From Devosia geojensis (GTDB taxonomy: Bacteria; Pseudomonadota; Alphaproteobacteria; Rhizobiales; Devosiaceae), in contig NZ_JZEX01000199.1 of the NCBI RefSeq assembly GCF_000969415.1, positions 1-64,000 of the forward strand: DNA of 64,000 nt. Reading direction: 5' to 3'. The number at the start of each line of letters is the position of its first letter. The stretch's first letter is position 1. Position numbers and translations under genes: made by a program. The notes below the pieces were generated by a model. The model was not told the origin of the DNA. It was given only the letters and a program-made list of their open reading frames with translations, and searched no databases. This document shows, piece after piece, positions 10,410-19,503 of the stretch.

Positions 10410-11122
10410 CAGCGGGTGCTCCTGGCTTCGAGCTGGCGCGACAGGATCGTCGAGAACTCATCGGCAAAGCCCTCGAGCCGCGCGATCATCTTGCCGGCGT
10501 CAGACGAGAGCTTGTTGTAGGCGATGACCGCGGGAATCGCCGCGACAAGGCCGATGGCGGTGGCGAACAGCGCCTCGGCGATGGGGCCGGCAACGACCGC
10601 AAGGTTGGTGCTCGAGGCCTGGGCGATGCCCGTGAAGGCGTTCATGATGCCCCAGACCGTGCCGAAGAGGCCGATGAAGGGGCCGGCCGAGCCGACGGTC
10701 GCCAGGAAACTCAGGCGCTTCTCGAGGGTCTCGCTCTCGCGTGCGATGGCGACGTCCAGCACCTTCTCGAGCCGCGCCTGGACGCCGATGAAGGAGGCCG
10801 CGTTCTGCTCGTGGCTGCGCTTCCACTCCTTCATGGCGGCAACGAAAATCGCCCCAAGCCCGCCGCTCGTGCGCTGCGATTGGGCCTGGTAGAGCTCTTC
10901 CAGCGACTGGCCGGACCAGAACAGGCGCTCGAACCGGTTCATCTCCGACTTGGCGCGGCGATAGTGCACGGTCTTGTCGACGATGATCGCCCAGCACCAG
11001 ATCGAGGCCGCCAGCAGCCCCAGCATGACCGATTTGACGACGATGTCGGCGGCCCAGAACAGGCCCCAGATCGACAGGTCGGTGTGGGTCGCCACCTGAC
11101 CCACGGCATCCATCGCTTCCAT
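10409..11122 (-). CDS. tolQ: Tol-Pal motor protein TolQ
   Basis: Inner-membrane stator subunit of the MotA/TolQ/ExbB family. The 237-residue product has three predicted transmembrane segments (about residues 18-42, 140-165, 180-205) with the family stretch GPFIGLFGTVWGIMNAF. ATG at 11122 is preceded by AAGGA at good spacing. First gene of tolQ-tolR-tolA-tolB-pal. YbgC, usually just upstream, is here separated by a plus-strand CHRD gene. Confidence 0.97.
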   Translation of the reverse strand: MEAMDAVGQVATHTDLSIWGLFWAADIVVKSVMLGLLAASIWCWAIIVDKTVHYRRAKSEMNRFERLFWSGQSLEELYQAQSQRTSGGLGAIFVAAMKEWKRSHEQNAASFIGVQARLEKVLDVAIARESETLEKRLSFLATVGSAGPFIGLFGTVWGIMNAFTGIAQASSTNLAVVAGPIAEALFATAIGLVAAIPAVIAYNKLSSDAGKMIARLEGFADEFSTILSRQLEARSTR

Positions 11123-11185
11123 TGAGTGATCCTTTTCGGCTCGGCCACCATTGCCTGTTGAGCCAGAGCGGTCCCGATGCGGTCG

Positions 11186-11200
11186 AAATTTGTCAAATTT
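11186..11200 (-). promoter_or_regulatory. Palindrome with possible -35 box upstream of tolQ
   Basis: The perfect 15-base palindrome AAATTTGTCAAATTT contains, on the minus strand, TTGACA, a consensus -35 hexamer directed toward tolQ. No good -10 stands at 16-18 bases, so the promoter assignment is weak. It could alternatively be an operator in the divergent tolQ/CHRD region. Confidence 0.35.
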
Positions 11201-11388
11201 AAGAGAAAACCCCCGGATTTCCGGACCTCTCGCGGGCGTTATCCCTATGGGCCGATCATGGTCAACAACTGGTTAAAAAAGGGTCTCCACCCGCATCATC
11301 ACGTTGTTGTCATGAGGAACGACGGGCCGGGCGAAACCGTTGTCGCAGTGGAACGCCGATGCGTTCCGATCCAACAGGAGGAGACATC

Positions 11389-11832
11389 ATGACCACCCGC
11401 TTCATGCCCGCGGCAGGCATCGCGCTCGCCGCAGTTCTGCTTGCGGCAGGCGCCGCCCGGGCCGAAACCGTCAATCTCCACGCCGAACTCACCGGCGCCG
11501 CCGAGGTGCCCGCCAACGACAGCGCCGGCACCGGCACGCTCGAAGGCACCTTCGACACCGAGACCATGGAGCTGACCTGGACGATCACCTATGAAGGCCT
11601 GACCGGCGAGGCGACCGCCGCCCACTTCCACGGGCCGGCCAGCCCCGAGGAGAACGCCGGCCCGGTCGTGCCGATCGAAGGCGACCTCGCCAGCCCCATC
11701 GAGGGTTCGGCGACGCTGACCGAGGAGCAGGCGACGGATCTGCAGGGCGGCATGTGGTATTTCAACATCCACACCGAGCAGTATCCGGACGGCGAGATCC
11801 GCGGCCAGGTGATGACGGGCGGCGCGATGTAG
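11389..11832 (+). CDS. Secreted CHRD-domain protein
   Basis: A 147-residue exported protein. The ATG at 11389 follows GGAGG; the first 25 residues are a Sec signal peptide ending ARA-ETV. The rest matches the CHRD domain by its hallmark stretches: LTGAAEVPAND near the start, TYEGLTGEATAAHFHGPA in the middle, and a C-terminal WYFNIHTEQYPDGEIRGQV. The biochemical role of bacterial CHRD proteins is not established. It lies antiparallel between ybgC and tolQ, breaking the usual ybgC-tolQ junction. Confidence 0.85.
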   Translation: MTTRFMPAAGIALAAVLLAAGAARAETVNLHAELTGAAEVPANDSAGTGTLEGTFDTETMELTWTITYEGLTGEATAAHFHGPASPEENAGPVVPIEGDLASPIEGSATLTEEQATDLQGGMWYFNIHTEQYPDGEIRGQVMTGGAM

Positions 11833-11847
11833 CCTGACCCAGGCGAG

Positions 11848-11870
11848 AGAGGGGCTCGCCGCCCCTCTTT
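11848..11870 (+). terminator. Hairpin between CHRD gene and ybgC
   Basis: AGAGGGGC and GCCCCTCT pair around a 5-base loop, 15 bases past the CHRD stop and directly after the ybgC stop. Only two or three T follow on the plus strand, so it may be a weak terminator serving convergent transcripts. Confidence 0.45.
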
Positions 11871-12273
11871 AGCGTTCGACGTCCGCGGCAAGGCGCGCCC
11901 GCAGCTCCGCCGGCATGCGCGCCGCTCCGCCTCCGACCTTGATGGCGACGACCGTGACCTCGGCGCTGGTCAGCGTCGTCTCTTCACGCAGAATTGTCTG
12001 CCGGAGGGTCAGCCGCGCGCCGGTGAAGGCACCAACCTGCGTAACCACCGTGAGGAGATCGTCGATATGCGCGGCCGCCGCGAAATCGATGGTCATGGCC
12101 CTGACGGCAAAGGCGATGCCGTCCTTGACGAGCTCGGAGTGATGGATGCCGAGATCGCGCAGGAACTCGGTGCGCCCGCGCTCGAAGAACTTCAGATACG
12201 CGGCATGGTAGACATTGCCGGAAAAATCCGTGTCCTCGTAGTAGACGCGCACGGAAAAACGATGCGCGCTCAT
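11869..12273 (-). CDS. ybgC: Tol-Pal-associated acyl-CoA thioesterase YbgC
   Basis: Hot-dog-fold thioesterase of the 4-hydroxybenzoyl-CoA thioesterase family, 134 residues, starting MSAHRFSVRVYYEDTDFSG at 12273. The active-site Asp lies in YYEDTDFSGNVYHAAYL. Homologues hydrolyse short or medium acyl-CoA and accompany tol-pal genes in most proteobacteria. The start overlaps the stop of the preceding small gene by 4 bases (ATGA). Confidence 0.93.
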   Translation of the reverse strand: MSAHRFSVRVYYEDTDFSGNVYHAAYLKFFERGRTEFLRDLGIHHSELVKDGIAFAVRAMTIDFAAAAHIDDLLTVVTQVGAFTGARLTLRQTILREETTLTSAEVTVVAIKVGGGAARMPAELRARLAADVER

Positions 12274-12476
12274 GCCTTGAAGCCTACCCCGCGCGCCTTC
12301 ATCGCCGGCTCGAGGAAGACGAAGGTTTTCGGCCCGACGCCGTGAAGGTCGGCGACCTGCCTGCGCGTCCATTTTGTCAGGTCGGCATAGGTCACGATCC
12401 CGGCAGCCGCGAGCGCCGAATGCGCCGGCCGGCTGAGCTTCAGGGTATCGGCGATGCGGTCCGACGCCGCCGTCAC
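12270..12476 (-). CDS. Small helix-hairpin-helix-like protein
   Basis: A 68-residue protein with no signal or membrane segment. The stretch ALAAAGIVTYADLTKWTRRQ followed by VADLHGVGPKTF resembles the helix-hairpin-helix unit of the RNA polymerase alpha C-terminal domain and of DUF4332-like proteins, suggesting nucleic-acid binding. The GTG start overlaps the Nudix stop by 4 bases (GTGA) and its stop overlaps ybgC by 4 bases, so the genes are translated as a coupled set. Its role is unknown. Confidence 0.7.
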   Translation of the reverse strand: MTAASDRIADTLKLSRPAHSALAAAGIVTYADLTKWTRRQVADLHGVGPKTFVFLEPAMKARGVGFKA

Positions 12477-12982
12477 TGGGCGGCCTCCACACGCTCGTCG
12501 AAAACGATATGCGCCGGGTTCGCCGGCAGGTTGCGCAGGAACGTCGGCAGCCAGCGCGGCAGGAGGTTCATGCGCTCCAGCGCATCGCCGGCGAGCGGCA
12601 GCCAGTAATTGTGGAGGAGATGGCCCTCGTCCTCGCGCACCAGCCAGGGCGCCTTGCCGTCCGGAACCGCGTGCAGCGGGAGCGTCGCGCGGTAGAAGAG
12701 GCCGATCTCGTGGAAATCCTCTCCGGCCCGATGATAGAAATTCTCCGAAGTCGCAAGAAGCGCGCCCACGGTGCCCGGCATGCCCAGCTCCTCGGCGATC
12801 TCACGCTCGAGCGAGAGGGCGCTGGCCTCCCCGAGCTCGACCCGCCCGCCGGGCAGCATCATGTAGTCATCGTCATCCTCGCGCGAGGCCAACACATGCC
12901 CGTCAACGACGATGACGGCGGCGACCCGATAGTTGAACCTCCGCCCTCCCAAGGGAAAGCTCAGCACCCACCGCTCGCTCAT
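12473..12982 (-). CDS. Nudix hydrolase
   Basis: A 169-residue protein with a clear Nudix box near residues 45-67 ([20 protein letters not shown], then ELG), which coordinates Mg2+ for hydrolysis of nucleoside diphosphates linked to another moiety. The substrate cannot be read from the sequence; C-terminal residues are Trp/Leu-rich. ATG at 12982 overlaps the ruvB stop by 4 bases. Confidence 0.88.
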   Translation of the reverse strand: MSERWVLSFPLGGRRFNYRVAAVIVVDGHVLASREDDDDYMMLPGGRVELGEASALSLEREIAEELGMPGTVGALLATSENFYHRAGEDFHEIGLFYRATLPLHAVPDGKAPWLVREDEGHLLHNYWLPLAGDALERMNLLPRWLPTFLRNLPANPAHIVFDERVEAAQ

Positions 12983-14019
12983 TCGTCCTCCTGCTCTTCG
13001 AAAAGGCTGGCCTGCAGCCCGACGAACCCCTGCGGCACCGATTTACCCAGGTGCTGGAAGGCGAGCGCGGTGAGGAGGCGTCCGCGCGGGGTGCGCTGGA
13101 TGAAGCCCTGCTGGATGAGGTAGGGCTCGACGATCTCCTCGATGGCGTCGCGCGGCTCGGAGAGCGCGGCCGCGATGGTCTCGATGCCGACCGGTCCGCC
13201 GCCGTAGAAATCGGCGATGGTGGTCAGATACCGCCGGTCGAGCTGGTCGAGCCCGCGCGCATCGACATCGAGCCGCAACAGCGCCTTGTCGGCGACGGTG
13301 CTGGTGATCTCCTTGGCGCCATCGACGAGGGCGAAATCGGTGACGCGCCGCAGGAGCCGCCCGGCGATGCGCGGCGTGCCGCGCGAACGGCGGGCGACTT
13401 CCATCGCCCCATCCTGCGACATCGGCATGCCCATGAGCCGCGCCCCGCGCTCGACGATCTGCACCAACTCCTCGGGCGTATAGAAATTCAACCGCACCGG
13501 AATGCCGAAGCGGTCACGCAACGGCGTCGTCAGGAGACCGGCGCGGGTGGTGGCGCCGACGAGGGTGAACTTGGCGAGGTCGATCCGCACCGAGCGCGCC
13601 GCCGGCCCCTCGCCGATGATGAGATCGAGCTGGAAATCCTCCATGGCCGGATAGAGCACTTCCTCGATCGCCGGGTTCAGCCGGTGGATCTCGTCGATGA
13701 AGAGCACGTCGCGCTCTTCGAGGTTGGTGAGGAGCGCCGCCAGGTCCCCCGCCTTGGCGATGACCGGGCCGGAGGTCGCGCGGAAGCCCACCCCCAGCTC
13801 CTTGGCGATGATCTGGGCCAGCGTCGTCTTGCCGAGCCCCGGCGGGCCGACGAAGAGCACATGGTCGAGCGCCGCGCCGCGCTGCCTGGCCGCCTCGATG
13901 AACACCTCGAGATTGGCCCGCGCGCCCGCCTGCCCGATGAAATCGGCGAACCCCGAGGGCCGCAGCGAGACGTCGAGCTGATCGTCGCGGCCGGCGGAGG
14001 CGGAGGTGAGGGAGGTCAC
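12979..14019 (-). CDS. ruvB: Holliday junction helicase motor RuvB
   Basis: AAA+ ATPase that drives branch migration with RuvA. The 346-residue product has Walker A GPPGLGKT at 58-65, Walker [11 protein letters not shown], and the C-terminal winged helix ending in FIQRTPRGR. Its GTG start at 14019 overlaps the vapC stop (GTGA), so translation is apparently coupled to the inserted toxin gene. Confidence 0.97.
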   Translation of the reverse strand: MTSLTSASAGRDDQLDVSLRPSGFADFIGQAGARANLEVFIEAARQRGAALDHVLFVGPPGLGKTTLAQIIAKELGVGFRATSGPVIAKAGDLAALLTNLEERDVLFIDEIHRLNPAIEEVLYPAMEDFQLDLIIGEGPAARSVRIDLAKFTLVGATTRAGLLTTPLRDRFGIPVRLNFYTPEELVQIVERGARLMGMPMSQDGAMEVARRSRGTPRIAGRLLRRVTDFALVDGAKEITSTVADKALLRLDVDARGLDQLDRRYLTTIADFYGGGPVGIETIAAALSEPRDAIEEIVEPYLIQQGFIQRTPRGRLLTALAFQHLGKSVPQGFVGLQASLFEEQEDE

Positions 14020-14414
14020 GCGAGGAGTTCCATTCCGGGCACACGTTTGGCAGCTTGCTTGTCGAATGTGGCCACTGCAACGCAGCCATCACGCATGGCG
14101 ATGCGCGAAATCAGGACGTCGACGATGCCCACTTTGGGTTGTTCCGACATCCTCAACGCCTCTTCGACCAGATTCCGGCCTTCAATGACGAAATCGGGGC
14201 TTTCGAGCAGAGCAGTCAAGGCCAGCGCAATACTCTGCTTGGAATAGTCGTATGTCTTGCCGAGCAGCCACACGAACTCGGCAACAACAACCAGACTGAC
14301 ATAGGCAGGATCGTCAAGTGATCTTCTGGCGAAGAAGGCACCCGCAACCTCCTGCTGACTTGGATCATCGTCCACGAACAGGCGCGCAAGAAGGTTGGTA
14401 TCCACACCAATCAT
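14016..14414 (-). CDS. vapC: VapC-type PIN-domain toxin
   Basis: A 132-residue PIN ribonuclease. Acidic residues in the expected order are visible: Asp5 (MIGVDTN), Glu46 in VVAEFVWLL, Asp near 99 in GIVDVLIS, Asp near 117 in ATFDKQA. Toxins of this family cut tRNA or rRNA and are held by VapB. The start overlaps the antitoxin stop by 4 bases. The pair sits between ruvA and ruvB. Confidence 0.9.
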   Translation of the reverse strand: MIGVDTNLLARLFVDDDPSQQEVAGAFFARRSLDDPAYVSLVVVAEFVWLLGKTYDYSKQSIALALTALLESPDFVIEGRNLVEEALRMSEQPKVGIVDVLISRIAMRDGCVAVATFDKQAAKRVPGMELLA

Positions 14415-14707
14415 TCTTGCGTCGACCGCTCAAAACGCTCGGCAACCGCCTCGGCTATCGCCTCGTCCATTTCCTCGATGGTCACATGCCGGCCATTCGG
14501 CGGCTTACCGAGCAAGCCGATCAAATCGACCGCCCGCCGCGTCCGCGGTTTCACCGTCGCCTTGCCGTCCTCGACGATCCACTCCACTTGCGCCCCCTCG
14601 CTCAGCCCCAGCTTTTCCCGCACTTCCTTGGGCACGGTCGTCTGGCCCTTGCTGGTCATTCGACCGAAGAAAGATTCCTTCCGAGTCACTGGCATTCTTA
14701 CATCCAA
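14411..14707 (-). CDS. vapB: VapB-type antitoxin, AbrB/MazE fold
   Basis: A 98-residue protein. Residues about 17-55 (MTSKGQTTVPKEVREKLGL) form a SpoVT/AbrB swapped-hairpin DNA-binding domain; the C-terminal helix is the usual toxin-neutralising part. The ATG at 14707 is favoured because AAGGA lies about 9 bases upstream; the ATG at 14695 is an alternative. Confidence 0.87.
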   Translation of the reverse strand: MDVRMPVTRKESFFGRMTSKGQTTVPKEVREKLGLSEGAQVEWIVEDGKATVKPRTRRAVDLIGLLGKPPNGRHVTIEEMDEAIAEAVAERFERSTQE

Positions 14708-14709
14708 TC

Positions 14710-14740
14710 TATTCCTTACAATTAAGTTTAGTAAGGAATA
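14710..14740. promoter_or_regulatory. Operator-like inverted repeat of vapBC
   Basis: TATTCCTTAC and GTAAGGAATA are perfect 10-bp arms separated by 11 AT-rich bases, between the ruvA stop and vapB start. One arm also supplies the AAGGA upstream of vapB. This is the kind of site VapB-VapC complexes bind for autoregulation. Confidence 0.75.
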
Positions 14741-14757
14741 CGCGCCAGCGCAAGGAA

Positions 14758-15375
14758 CTACACACTCAACTCCTTGAGCCCCAGCCGGATCAACCGCTCC
14801 GTCGCCGTCCCCTCGCCTTCCTTGGCGACCACCCGCGCCACTGCCGCCGAGGCCTGCGCACTGGAATAACCCAGGTTGGTGAGCGCCGAGACGGCATCGG
14901 CAACGTTGCCGCCGGCGATACCTTCGCCCAGCGCCGCCTGCAGACCGAGGACGCCCGCATCGACGGCGCCGATGGCCGGCACCTTGCCCTTGAGTTCGGT
15001 GACGATGCGCTGGGCAAGCTTCGGGCCGACGCCGTTGGCGCGGCCGACCATCGCTTTGTCCTGCAGGGCGATGGCGCTCGACAGTTCAGAGGGCGTCAGC
15101 GCCGAGAGGATGGCGAGGGCGACGCGCGCGCCCACCCCCTGCACGGTCATCAGGATGTTGAACCAGGCCTTCTCGGCTTCGCTGGCAAAGCCGAAGAGGC
15201 GGATCATGTCCTCGCGCACATAGGTTTCGATGAAGACGACCGCTGCCTCGCCGACCCGCGGCAGGGCCTGCAGGGTCTTGCCCGAGCAATAGGCCTCGTA
15301 GCAGACCCCTCCGACATCGATGAGGACATGGTCTTCCCCGAAGCTGTCGACGAGACCCTTGAGCTTACCGATCAT
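14758..15375 (-). CDS. ruvA: Holliday junction DNA-binding subunit RuvA
   Basis: Binds four-way DNA junctions and recruits RuvB. The 205-residue product has the N-terminal OB fold ([20 protein letters not shown]), tandem helix-hairpin-helix motifs ([13 protein letters not shown] and [12 protein letters not shown]), and the RuvB-binding C-terminal domain. It starts 12 bases after the ruvC stop. The toxin-antitoxin module separates it from ruvB. Confidence 0.97.
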   Translation of the reverse strand: MIGKLKGLVDSFGEDHVLIDVGGVCYEAYCSGKTLQALPRVGEAAVVFIETYVREDMIRLFGFASEAEKAWFNILMTVQGVGARVALAILSALTPSELSSAIALQDKAMVGRANGVGPKLAQRIVTELKGKVPAIGAVDAGVLGLQAALGEGIAGGNVADAVSALTNLGYSSAQASAAVARVVAKEGEGTATERLIRLGLKELSV

Positions 15376-15387
15376 CGTGCTTGCCGA

Positions 15388-15894
15388 TCATGCAATGACC
15401 CTCGCGCGCCGCGCGGAAACCCTGTGATGGGCGTGGCAGATGGCGATGGCGAGCGCGTCGGCCGCATCCGCGCCCTTGAAGTCGGCCGTCGGCAGCAGGA
15501 TCTTGACCATCAGCCCGATCTGCGCCTTCTCGGCATGGCCGGTGCCGACCACCGATTTCTTGACGAGATTGGCCGCGTATTCGGCCACGGGAAGCCCCCG
15601 CGCCGCCGGCGTCATCAGGGCGACGCCCCGCGCCTGCCCCAGGATCAGCGCCGAACGGACCCCCTGGTTGACGAAGGTTTCCTCGACGGCCACCTCATGC
15701 GGCAGGAACTTGTCGAGCACCTCGCAGAGCCCCGCGTTGAGCTCGGCCAGCCGTTCGGCAAGCCCTGCGTCCGTCCGCGGCGTCAACGTACCGCACGCGA
15801 CGAACCGCAGCCGGTTGTCCTCGGCCTCGATCACCCCCCAGCCGCACCGCCGCAGCCCCGGGTCTATCCCCATGATTCGCACGACTTCGCCCAT
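15388..15894 (-). CDS. ruvC: Holliday junction resolvase RuvC
   Basis: RNase H-fold endonuclease that cuts Holliday junctions symmetrically. The 168-residue product shows the first catalytic Asp in [14 protein letters not shown], Glu in AVEETFV, and the closing Asp pair in [17 protein letters not shown]. First gene of ruvC-ruvA-(vapBC)-ruvB. Confidence 0.97.
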   Translation of the reverse strand: MGEVVRIMGIDPGLRRCGWGVIEAEDNRLRFVACGTLTPRTDAGLAERLAELNAGLCEVLDKFLPHEVAVEETFVNQGVRSALILGQARGVALMTPAARGLPVAEYAANLVKKSVVGTGHAEKAQIGLMVKILLPTADFKGADAADALAIAICHAHHRVSARRARVIA

Positions 15895-16046
15895 GCCCCC
15901 TCTTACGCTTGCCGAACGAGCCTACCAAGACGAAAGTGAACAAAGCGGCAACGAGATCTGTGGATCAGTAAACTTGCAACCGTTGGGGGAAGCTCTTCTT
16001 CAACCGGTTCGCCCTAGCCTCGCGCCGGAATCAGGAGAGGCACGAC

Positions 16047-16799
16047 TTGTACGAGATCAGCACGAAACTTCCGCCGGCCGCATGGCGCCGCATCAGGCGC
16101 TTCACCGGAGTGCTGACACTGGTCTCCGTTGCCGTCTCGGTGATCGCCTCCAACATCATTCTCGAGGTCTTCTCGCAAGGCATCAACCTGCCCGGTCTCG
16201 CGGCCGCCGTGGTCATGCCGGCGCTGCTCGGCGGCCCGATGATGTTCTATCTCTCGGTGCGCCATGAGCAGCTTCGCCATGCCAACCGGCAGCTGCAGGT
16301 AATGGCCGAGACCGATTGGCTGACCGCCTGCCTCAACCGTGGGGCCTTCACCCGCAAGGTCGAAGCGGACCTGGTAAGCCCCGCGTCGGCCGGCGGGACC
16401 GGCGCCCTGCTCGTGGTCGACGCCGATGATTTCAAGCGCGTCAACGACCGCTTCGGCCACCAGGCCGGCGACGAGGCGCTGCGCCGCATCGCCGACGTCA
16501 TCCGCGCGAATGTGAGAAAGAGCGATCTCGTCGGGCGTCTCGGCGGGGAGGAGTTCGGTGTCTACCTCGCCGAGGCCAGCCATGCCAAGGTCGACGAGAT
16601 CGCCGAACGGGTGCGGCACGCCATAGCCGCCCTCGTCTTCACGCCATCGGGCATGCCCTGCCCGCTATCGGTCAGCATAGGCGGCATCAGCTTTTCCAAA
16701 CCCGCCGCCTACGAGGATATCTATCGGCTCGCCGACGAGCGCCTCTACATGGCCAAGAGCAACGGACGCGACTGCATCGCGCTGACCAAAGCGGCGTGA
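16047..16799 (+). CDS. Membrane diguanylate cyclase (GGDEF protein)
   Basis: Makes cyclic di-GMP from two GTP. The start is a TTG at 16047 preceded by AGGAGAGG. The 250-residue product has two transmembrane segments (about residues 20-42 and 50-70) with a very short external loop, then a complete GGDEF domain: signature GGEEF at 166-170 and an inhibitory RxxD site (RKSD, 157-160) exactly five residues before it, so product feedback is expected. No sensor domain is visible. Divergent from ruvC across a 152-base gap. Confidence 0.9.
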   Translation: MYEISTKLPPAAWRRIRRFTGVLTLVSVAVSVIASNIILEVFSQGINLPGLAAAVVMPALLGGPMMFYLSVRHEQLRHANRQLQVMAETDWLTACLNRGAFTRKVEADLVSPASAGGTGALLVVDADDFKRVNDRFGHQAGDEALRRIADVIRANVRKSDLVGRLGGEEFGVYLAEASHAKVDEIAERVRHAIAALVFTPSGMPCPLSVSIGGISFSKPAAYEDIYRLADERLYMAKSNGRDCIALTKAA

Positions 16800-16840
16800 G
16801 GATTCTCCAACGCCGGTGGCCGCTCCCTAGTATTCCCCGC

Positions 16841-16928
16841 CAGGTCATCCCCGCGAAAGCGGGAACCGCCGTTTGTGTAGCCGTGTCGAGTAACAGAGGT
16901 CCCCGCTTTCGCGGGGATGACCCGGTGG
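16841..16928. repeat. Family B inverted-repeat element
   Basis: Left arm CAGGTCATCCCCGCGAAAGC and right arm ending GCGGGGATGACCCGGTGG face each other around about 25 bases. It lies between the convergent ends of the GGDEF gene and yebC and could act as a transcript end for both. Confidence 0.85.
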
Positions 16929-16962
16929 ATAGCTGCGGATTGTGGTCAAAGGCACCAGGCCC

Positions 16963-17709
16963 TCAGGCCGACAGGCGCTCCACGTCCTCGTCGCTGAGGT
17001 CGTAGTTTGCATAGACGTCCTGCACGTCGTCGTCCTCTTCGAGGATCGAGATGAGCTTCAAAAGCGTCGTGCCCTTGTCGTCGTCGACGGGCGTCAGGTT
17101 CTGCGGCTTCCAGATGGCCTTGACCGATTCGGCCTCGCCAAGCGCCTTCTCGAGCGCCGAGGCGACCTCGCTCATGCCCTCGAAGGTCGTGTAGATGGTG
17201 TGGCCTTCCTCGTCGCTCTCGACGTCGTCGGCACCGGCATCGATCGCCGCTTCCATCACCTTGTCGGCATCGCCGACGCTCGCCGGATAGTAGATCTCGC
17301 CGACCCGGTCGAACATGAAGGAGACCGAGCCGGTCTCCCCCAGCGCCCCGCCGTTCTTGGAGAAATAGGAGCGCAGGTTCGAGGCGGTGCGGTTGCGGTT
17401 GTCGGTCAGCGTCTCGACGATGACGGCGATGCCACCCGGGCCGTAGCCCTCGTAGCGCATCTCCTCGTAGTTTTCGCTGTCGCTGCCCGCCGCCTTCTTG
17501 ATGGCGCGCTCGATGTTGTCCTTGGGCATGGACTGGGCGCGCGCGTTGGCGACCGCCAGGCGCAGGCGCGCATTCATCGCCGGGTCGGGCACGCCGAGCT
17601 TGGCCGCGACGGTGATCTCGCGGGCGAGCTTGGAAAAGATCTTGGAACGGATCGCATCGCTCTTGCCCTTGCGATGCATGATGTTCTTGGCGTGTGAATG
17701 GCCGGCCAT
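16963..17709 (-). CDS. yebC: YebC/PmpR-family protein
   Basis: A 248-residue DUF28 protein starting [19 protein letters not shown]. Family members act as transcription regulators or, in recent work, help ribosomes through proline stretches. In alphaproteobacteria it often lies near ruvC, as here. The ATG at 17709 gives the family length; upstream in-frame extension lacks conserved sequence. Confidence 0.95.
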   Translation of the reverse strand: MAGHSHAKNIMHRKGKSDAIRSKIFSKLAREITVAAKLGVPDPAMNARLRLAVANARAQSMPKDNIERAIKKAAGSDSENYEEMRYEGYGPGGIAVIVETLTDNRNRTASNLRSYFSKNGGALGETGSVSFMFDRVGEIYYPASVGDADKVMEAAIDAGADDVESDEEGHTIYTTFEGMSEVASALEKALGEAESVKAIWKPQNLTPVDDDKGTTLLKLISILEEDDDVQDVYANYDLSDEDVERLSA

Positions 17710-17794
17710 AGGTCCTCGGTCGACTTGCTGACGAGTGGATTTGGCGGCCTTATAGGGCCCCGAACGGCAAAAATAAAGCCGAACGGAACACGCG

Positions 17795-18610
17795 TCAGAA
17801 GTCCGGTATCGTCTGTGCGAGCGTTCCCCCGGAGCGCAGCGGGGCAACGCGAAGGACGAGGCCCGTCGCCGGGTCGGTTTCGATCATCACGCCTGAAAGC
17901 GTCGCCTCGCCCTCGGCCGGGGTGAAGCGCGCATTGGGCACGCCCGTCAGGAACCGGCTCAGTGGCTCTTCCGCATCGACCCCGATGACCGAGTCGTAAT
18001 CGCCGCACATGCCTGCGTCCGCCATCAGCGCCGTGCCGCCCCTGAGGATGCGGTGGTCGGAGGTCGGGATATGGGTGTGGGTGCCGACGACGAGGCTGGC
18101 GCGACCGTCGAGGAAATGGCCCATCGCCTGGATCTCCGAGGTCGCCTCGGTATGGAAATCGACGACGACGGCGTCGGCCTGTTCGCCGAGCGGACAGGCG
18201 GCGATGGCGGCTTCGACGGCGCGGAACGGATCGTCGATCGGGTTCATGAACACGCGCCCGAGCGCGTTGACCACCAGCACCCGGTGTCCGCGCCGCCCCT
18301 CGACCAGCATGGCGCCGCGTCCGGGCGTGCCCTGCGGGAAGTTGATCGGGCGCAGCAGGGTCGGCTCGCGCTCGATGAAGGTGATCGTCTCGCGCTGGTC
18401 GAAGGCATGGTCGCCGAGCGTGACGATATCGGCGCCGGCGTCCTTGAGACCGGCAAAGTGGCTTTCGGTCAGCCCGCGGCCATGGCTGGCGTTCTCGCCG
18501 TTGACGACGACGAAATCGAGCTTCAGCCGTTCGATGAGGCCGGGCAGGCGATCGGCCACCGCGTCGCGCCCGACCCGGCCGACGACGTCTCCGAGAAACA
18601 GCAGCCTCAT
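17795..18610 (-). CDS. YmdB-type metallophosphoesterase
   Basis: A 271-residue calcineurin-like phosphoesterase of the TIGR00282/YmdB group. The metal-binding pattern is visible: [10 protein letters not shown] with the first Asp, [29 protein letters not shown] and [10 protein letters not shown]. Homologues hydrolyse 2',3'-cyclic nucleotides or 3',5'-cAMP. The start overlaps the fthC stop by 4 bases (ATGA). Confidence 0.9.
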   Translation of the reverse strand: MRLLFLGDVVGRVGRDAVADRLPGLIERLKLDFVVVNGENASHGRGLTESHFAGLKDAGADIVTLGDHAFDQRETITFIEREPTLLRPINFPQGTPGRGAMLVEGRRGHRVLVVNALGRVFMNPIDDPFRAVEAAIAACPLGEQADAVVVDFHTEATSEIQAMGHFLDGRASLVVGTHTHIPTSDHRILRGGTALMADAGMCGDYDSVIGVDAEEPLSRFLTGVPNARFTPAEGEATLSGVMIETDPATGLVLRVAPLRSGGTLAQTIPDF

Positions 18611-19194
18611 TGGCCCGGGCCGAAATGAATGACGCCGGCCTCGGTCACGACGGCGTCGAGCGGGATGTCGTGAGCCTCGCGCGGGATATGGTCGAGCTTC
18701 TGGGCGGCGAAGGCGAGGCCGACCAATCGCGGTTTCCTCGCCAGCCCGGCGAGCGTGCGGTCATAGTAACCCCCGCCATAGCCCAGTCGCGTGCCGCGAT
18801 CGTCGAACCCCAGAAGCGGCATGATGATGACGTCCGGCTCAGCCGTGGGCGCCAGATCCTCGGGCGCCAGCGTGCCGAAGCCCGCCGGATAGAGCGGCGC
18901 TCCATCCTCCCAGACACGCAGTTCCAGCGGCTCGCCGTCGCCGGTGACGACCGGCAGGCACACGCGCTGCCCGCTGTCCATGAGCCTGACCAGGATCGGC
19001 TGGCAATCCATCTCGTCGCGGATTCCCCAATAGGCGGCGACGACCTCCTCCCCGGCGAGCGCGATGCCATCGAAGAAGTGCGCGCAGGCTGCCTGAGCGG
19101 CTTCGGCGCGCGCCGAAGCAGAGAGCGCAGCGCGCTTCTCATGGGCCTTTACCCGCAGCGCCGCCTTGGCGCGTTCGATGTCGTCCTCCACCAT
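18607..19194 (-). CDS. fthC: 5-formyltetrahydrofolate cyclo-ligase
   Basis: Returns 5-formyl-THF to the folate pool as 5,10-methenyl-THF using ATP. The 195-residue product begins MVEDDIERAKAALR and contains the family motif LGYGGGYYDRTLAG and the substrate region VIIMPLLGFDDRGTR. A 5-FCL gene lying downstream of 6S RNA is the ssrS-ygfA arrangement known across proteobacteria. Confidence 0.92.
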   Translation of the reverse strand: MVEDDIERAKAALRVKAHEKRAALSASARAEAAQAACAHFFDGIALAGEEVVAAYWGIRDEMDCQPILVRLMDSGQRVCLPVVTGDGEPLELRVWEDGAPLYPAGFGTLAPEDLAPTAEPDVIIMPLLGFDDRGTRLGYGGGYYDRTLAGLARKPRLVGLAFAAQKLDHIPREAHDIPLDAVVTEAGVIHFGPGQ

Positions 19195-19268
19195 GGGCGG
19201 CTGCCGGTCCGGTCGTACTGGAGCGTCATCGGGAAAAGCCTGGCCGCTTTTCCGGTTCGAGACGCCGT

Positions 19269-19290
19269 AAAAAACAAAGAGCCAAGCTCT
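19269..19290 (-). terminator. Intrinsic terminator of candidate 6S RNA
   Basis: On the minus strand AGAGC-TTG-GCTCT is followed by TTTGTTTTTT. A second hairpin (GGAAAAGC/GCTTTTCC, about 19231-19254) lies between it and fthC. Confidence 0.65.
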
Positions 19291-19418
19291 GGCAAATTCG
19301 GTGCCGCCCTGGCCGTGGGACAGTCGATCCCGGGAACCTACACAAGTAGGTGGGCGCCGTTTGTCCGAGCCCACGGGCCCGGTCAGGGACAGCTCCCTTA
19401 AGGATCGATAAGGCCCCG
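19269..19418 (-). ncRNA. ssrS: Candidate 6S RNA
   Basis: The gap between zapA/parDE and fthC holds a GC-rich, highly foldable stretch of about 150 bases, ending in an intrinsic terminator. Minus-strand TCGATCC near the 5' side can pair with GGATCGA about 80 bases on, giving a closing stem with inner hairpins, as expected for 6S RNA, which binds sigma70 holoenzyme in stationary phase. A possible -10 (CATTAT) precedes the proposed 5' end near 19418. The identification rests on the zapA-ssrS-fthC order and the foldable layout, not on a covariance search. Confidence 0.6.
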
Positions 19419-19503
19419 GGGATAATGATGGTCCTACACGCGCCGGGCAGCCTGCGAGATATAGGACGATTGAGGGTCGCGTGCAAAGGGGATGGCGCCG
19501 CGA

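Noticed and set aside
15895..16046. LexA (SOS) box upstream of ruvC
   Set aside because: The alphaproteobacterial pattern GTTC-N7-GTTC is not met; the best candidate has GTTC only once with a poor second half.
16841..16928. Simple rho-independent terminator
   Set aside because: The arms form a long stem, but there is no T tract on either strand and the sequence recurs elsewhere in gaps that do not follow a gene end, so it is a repeat element first.
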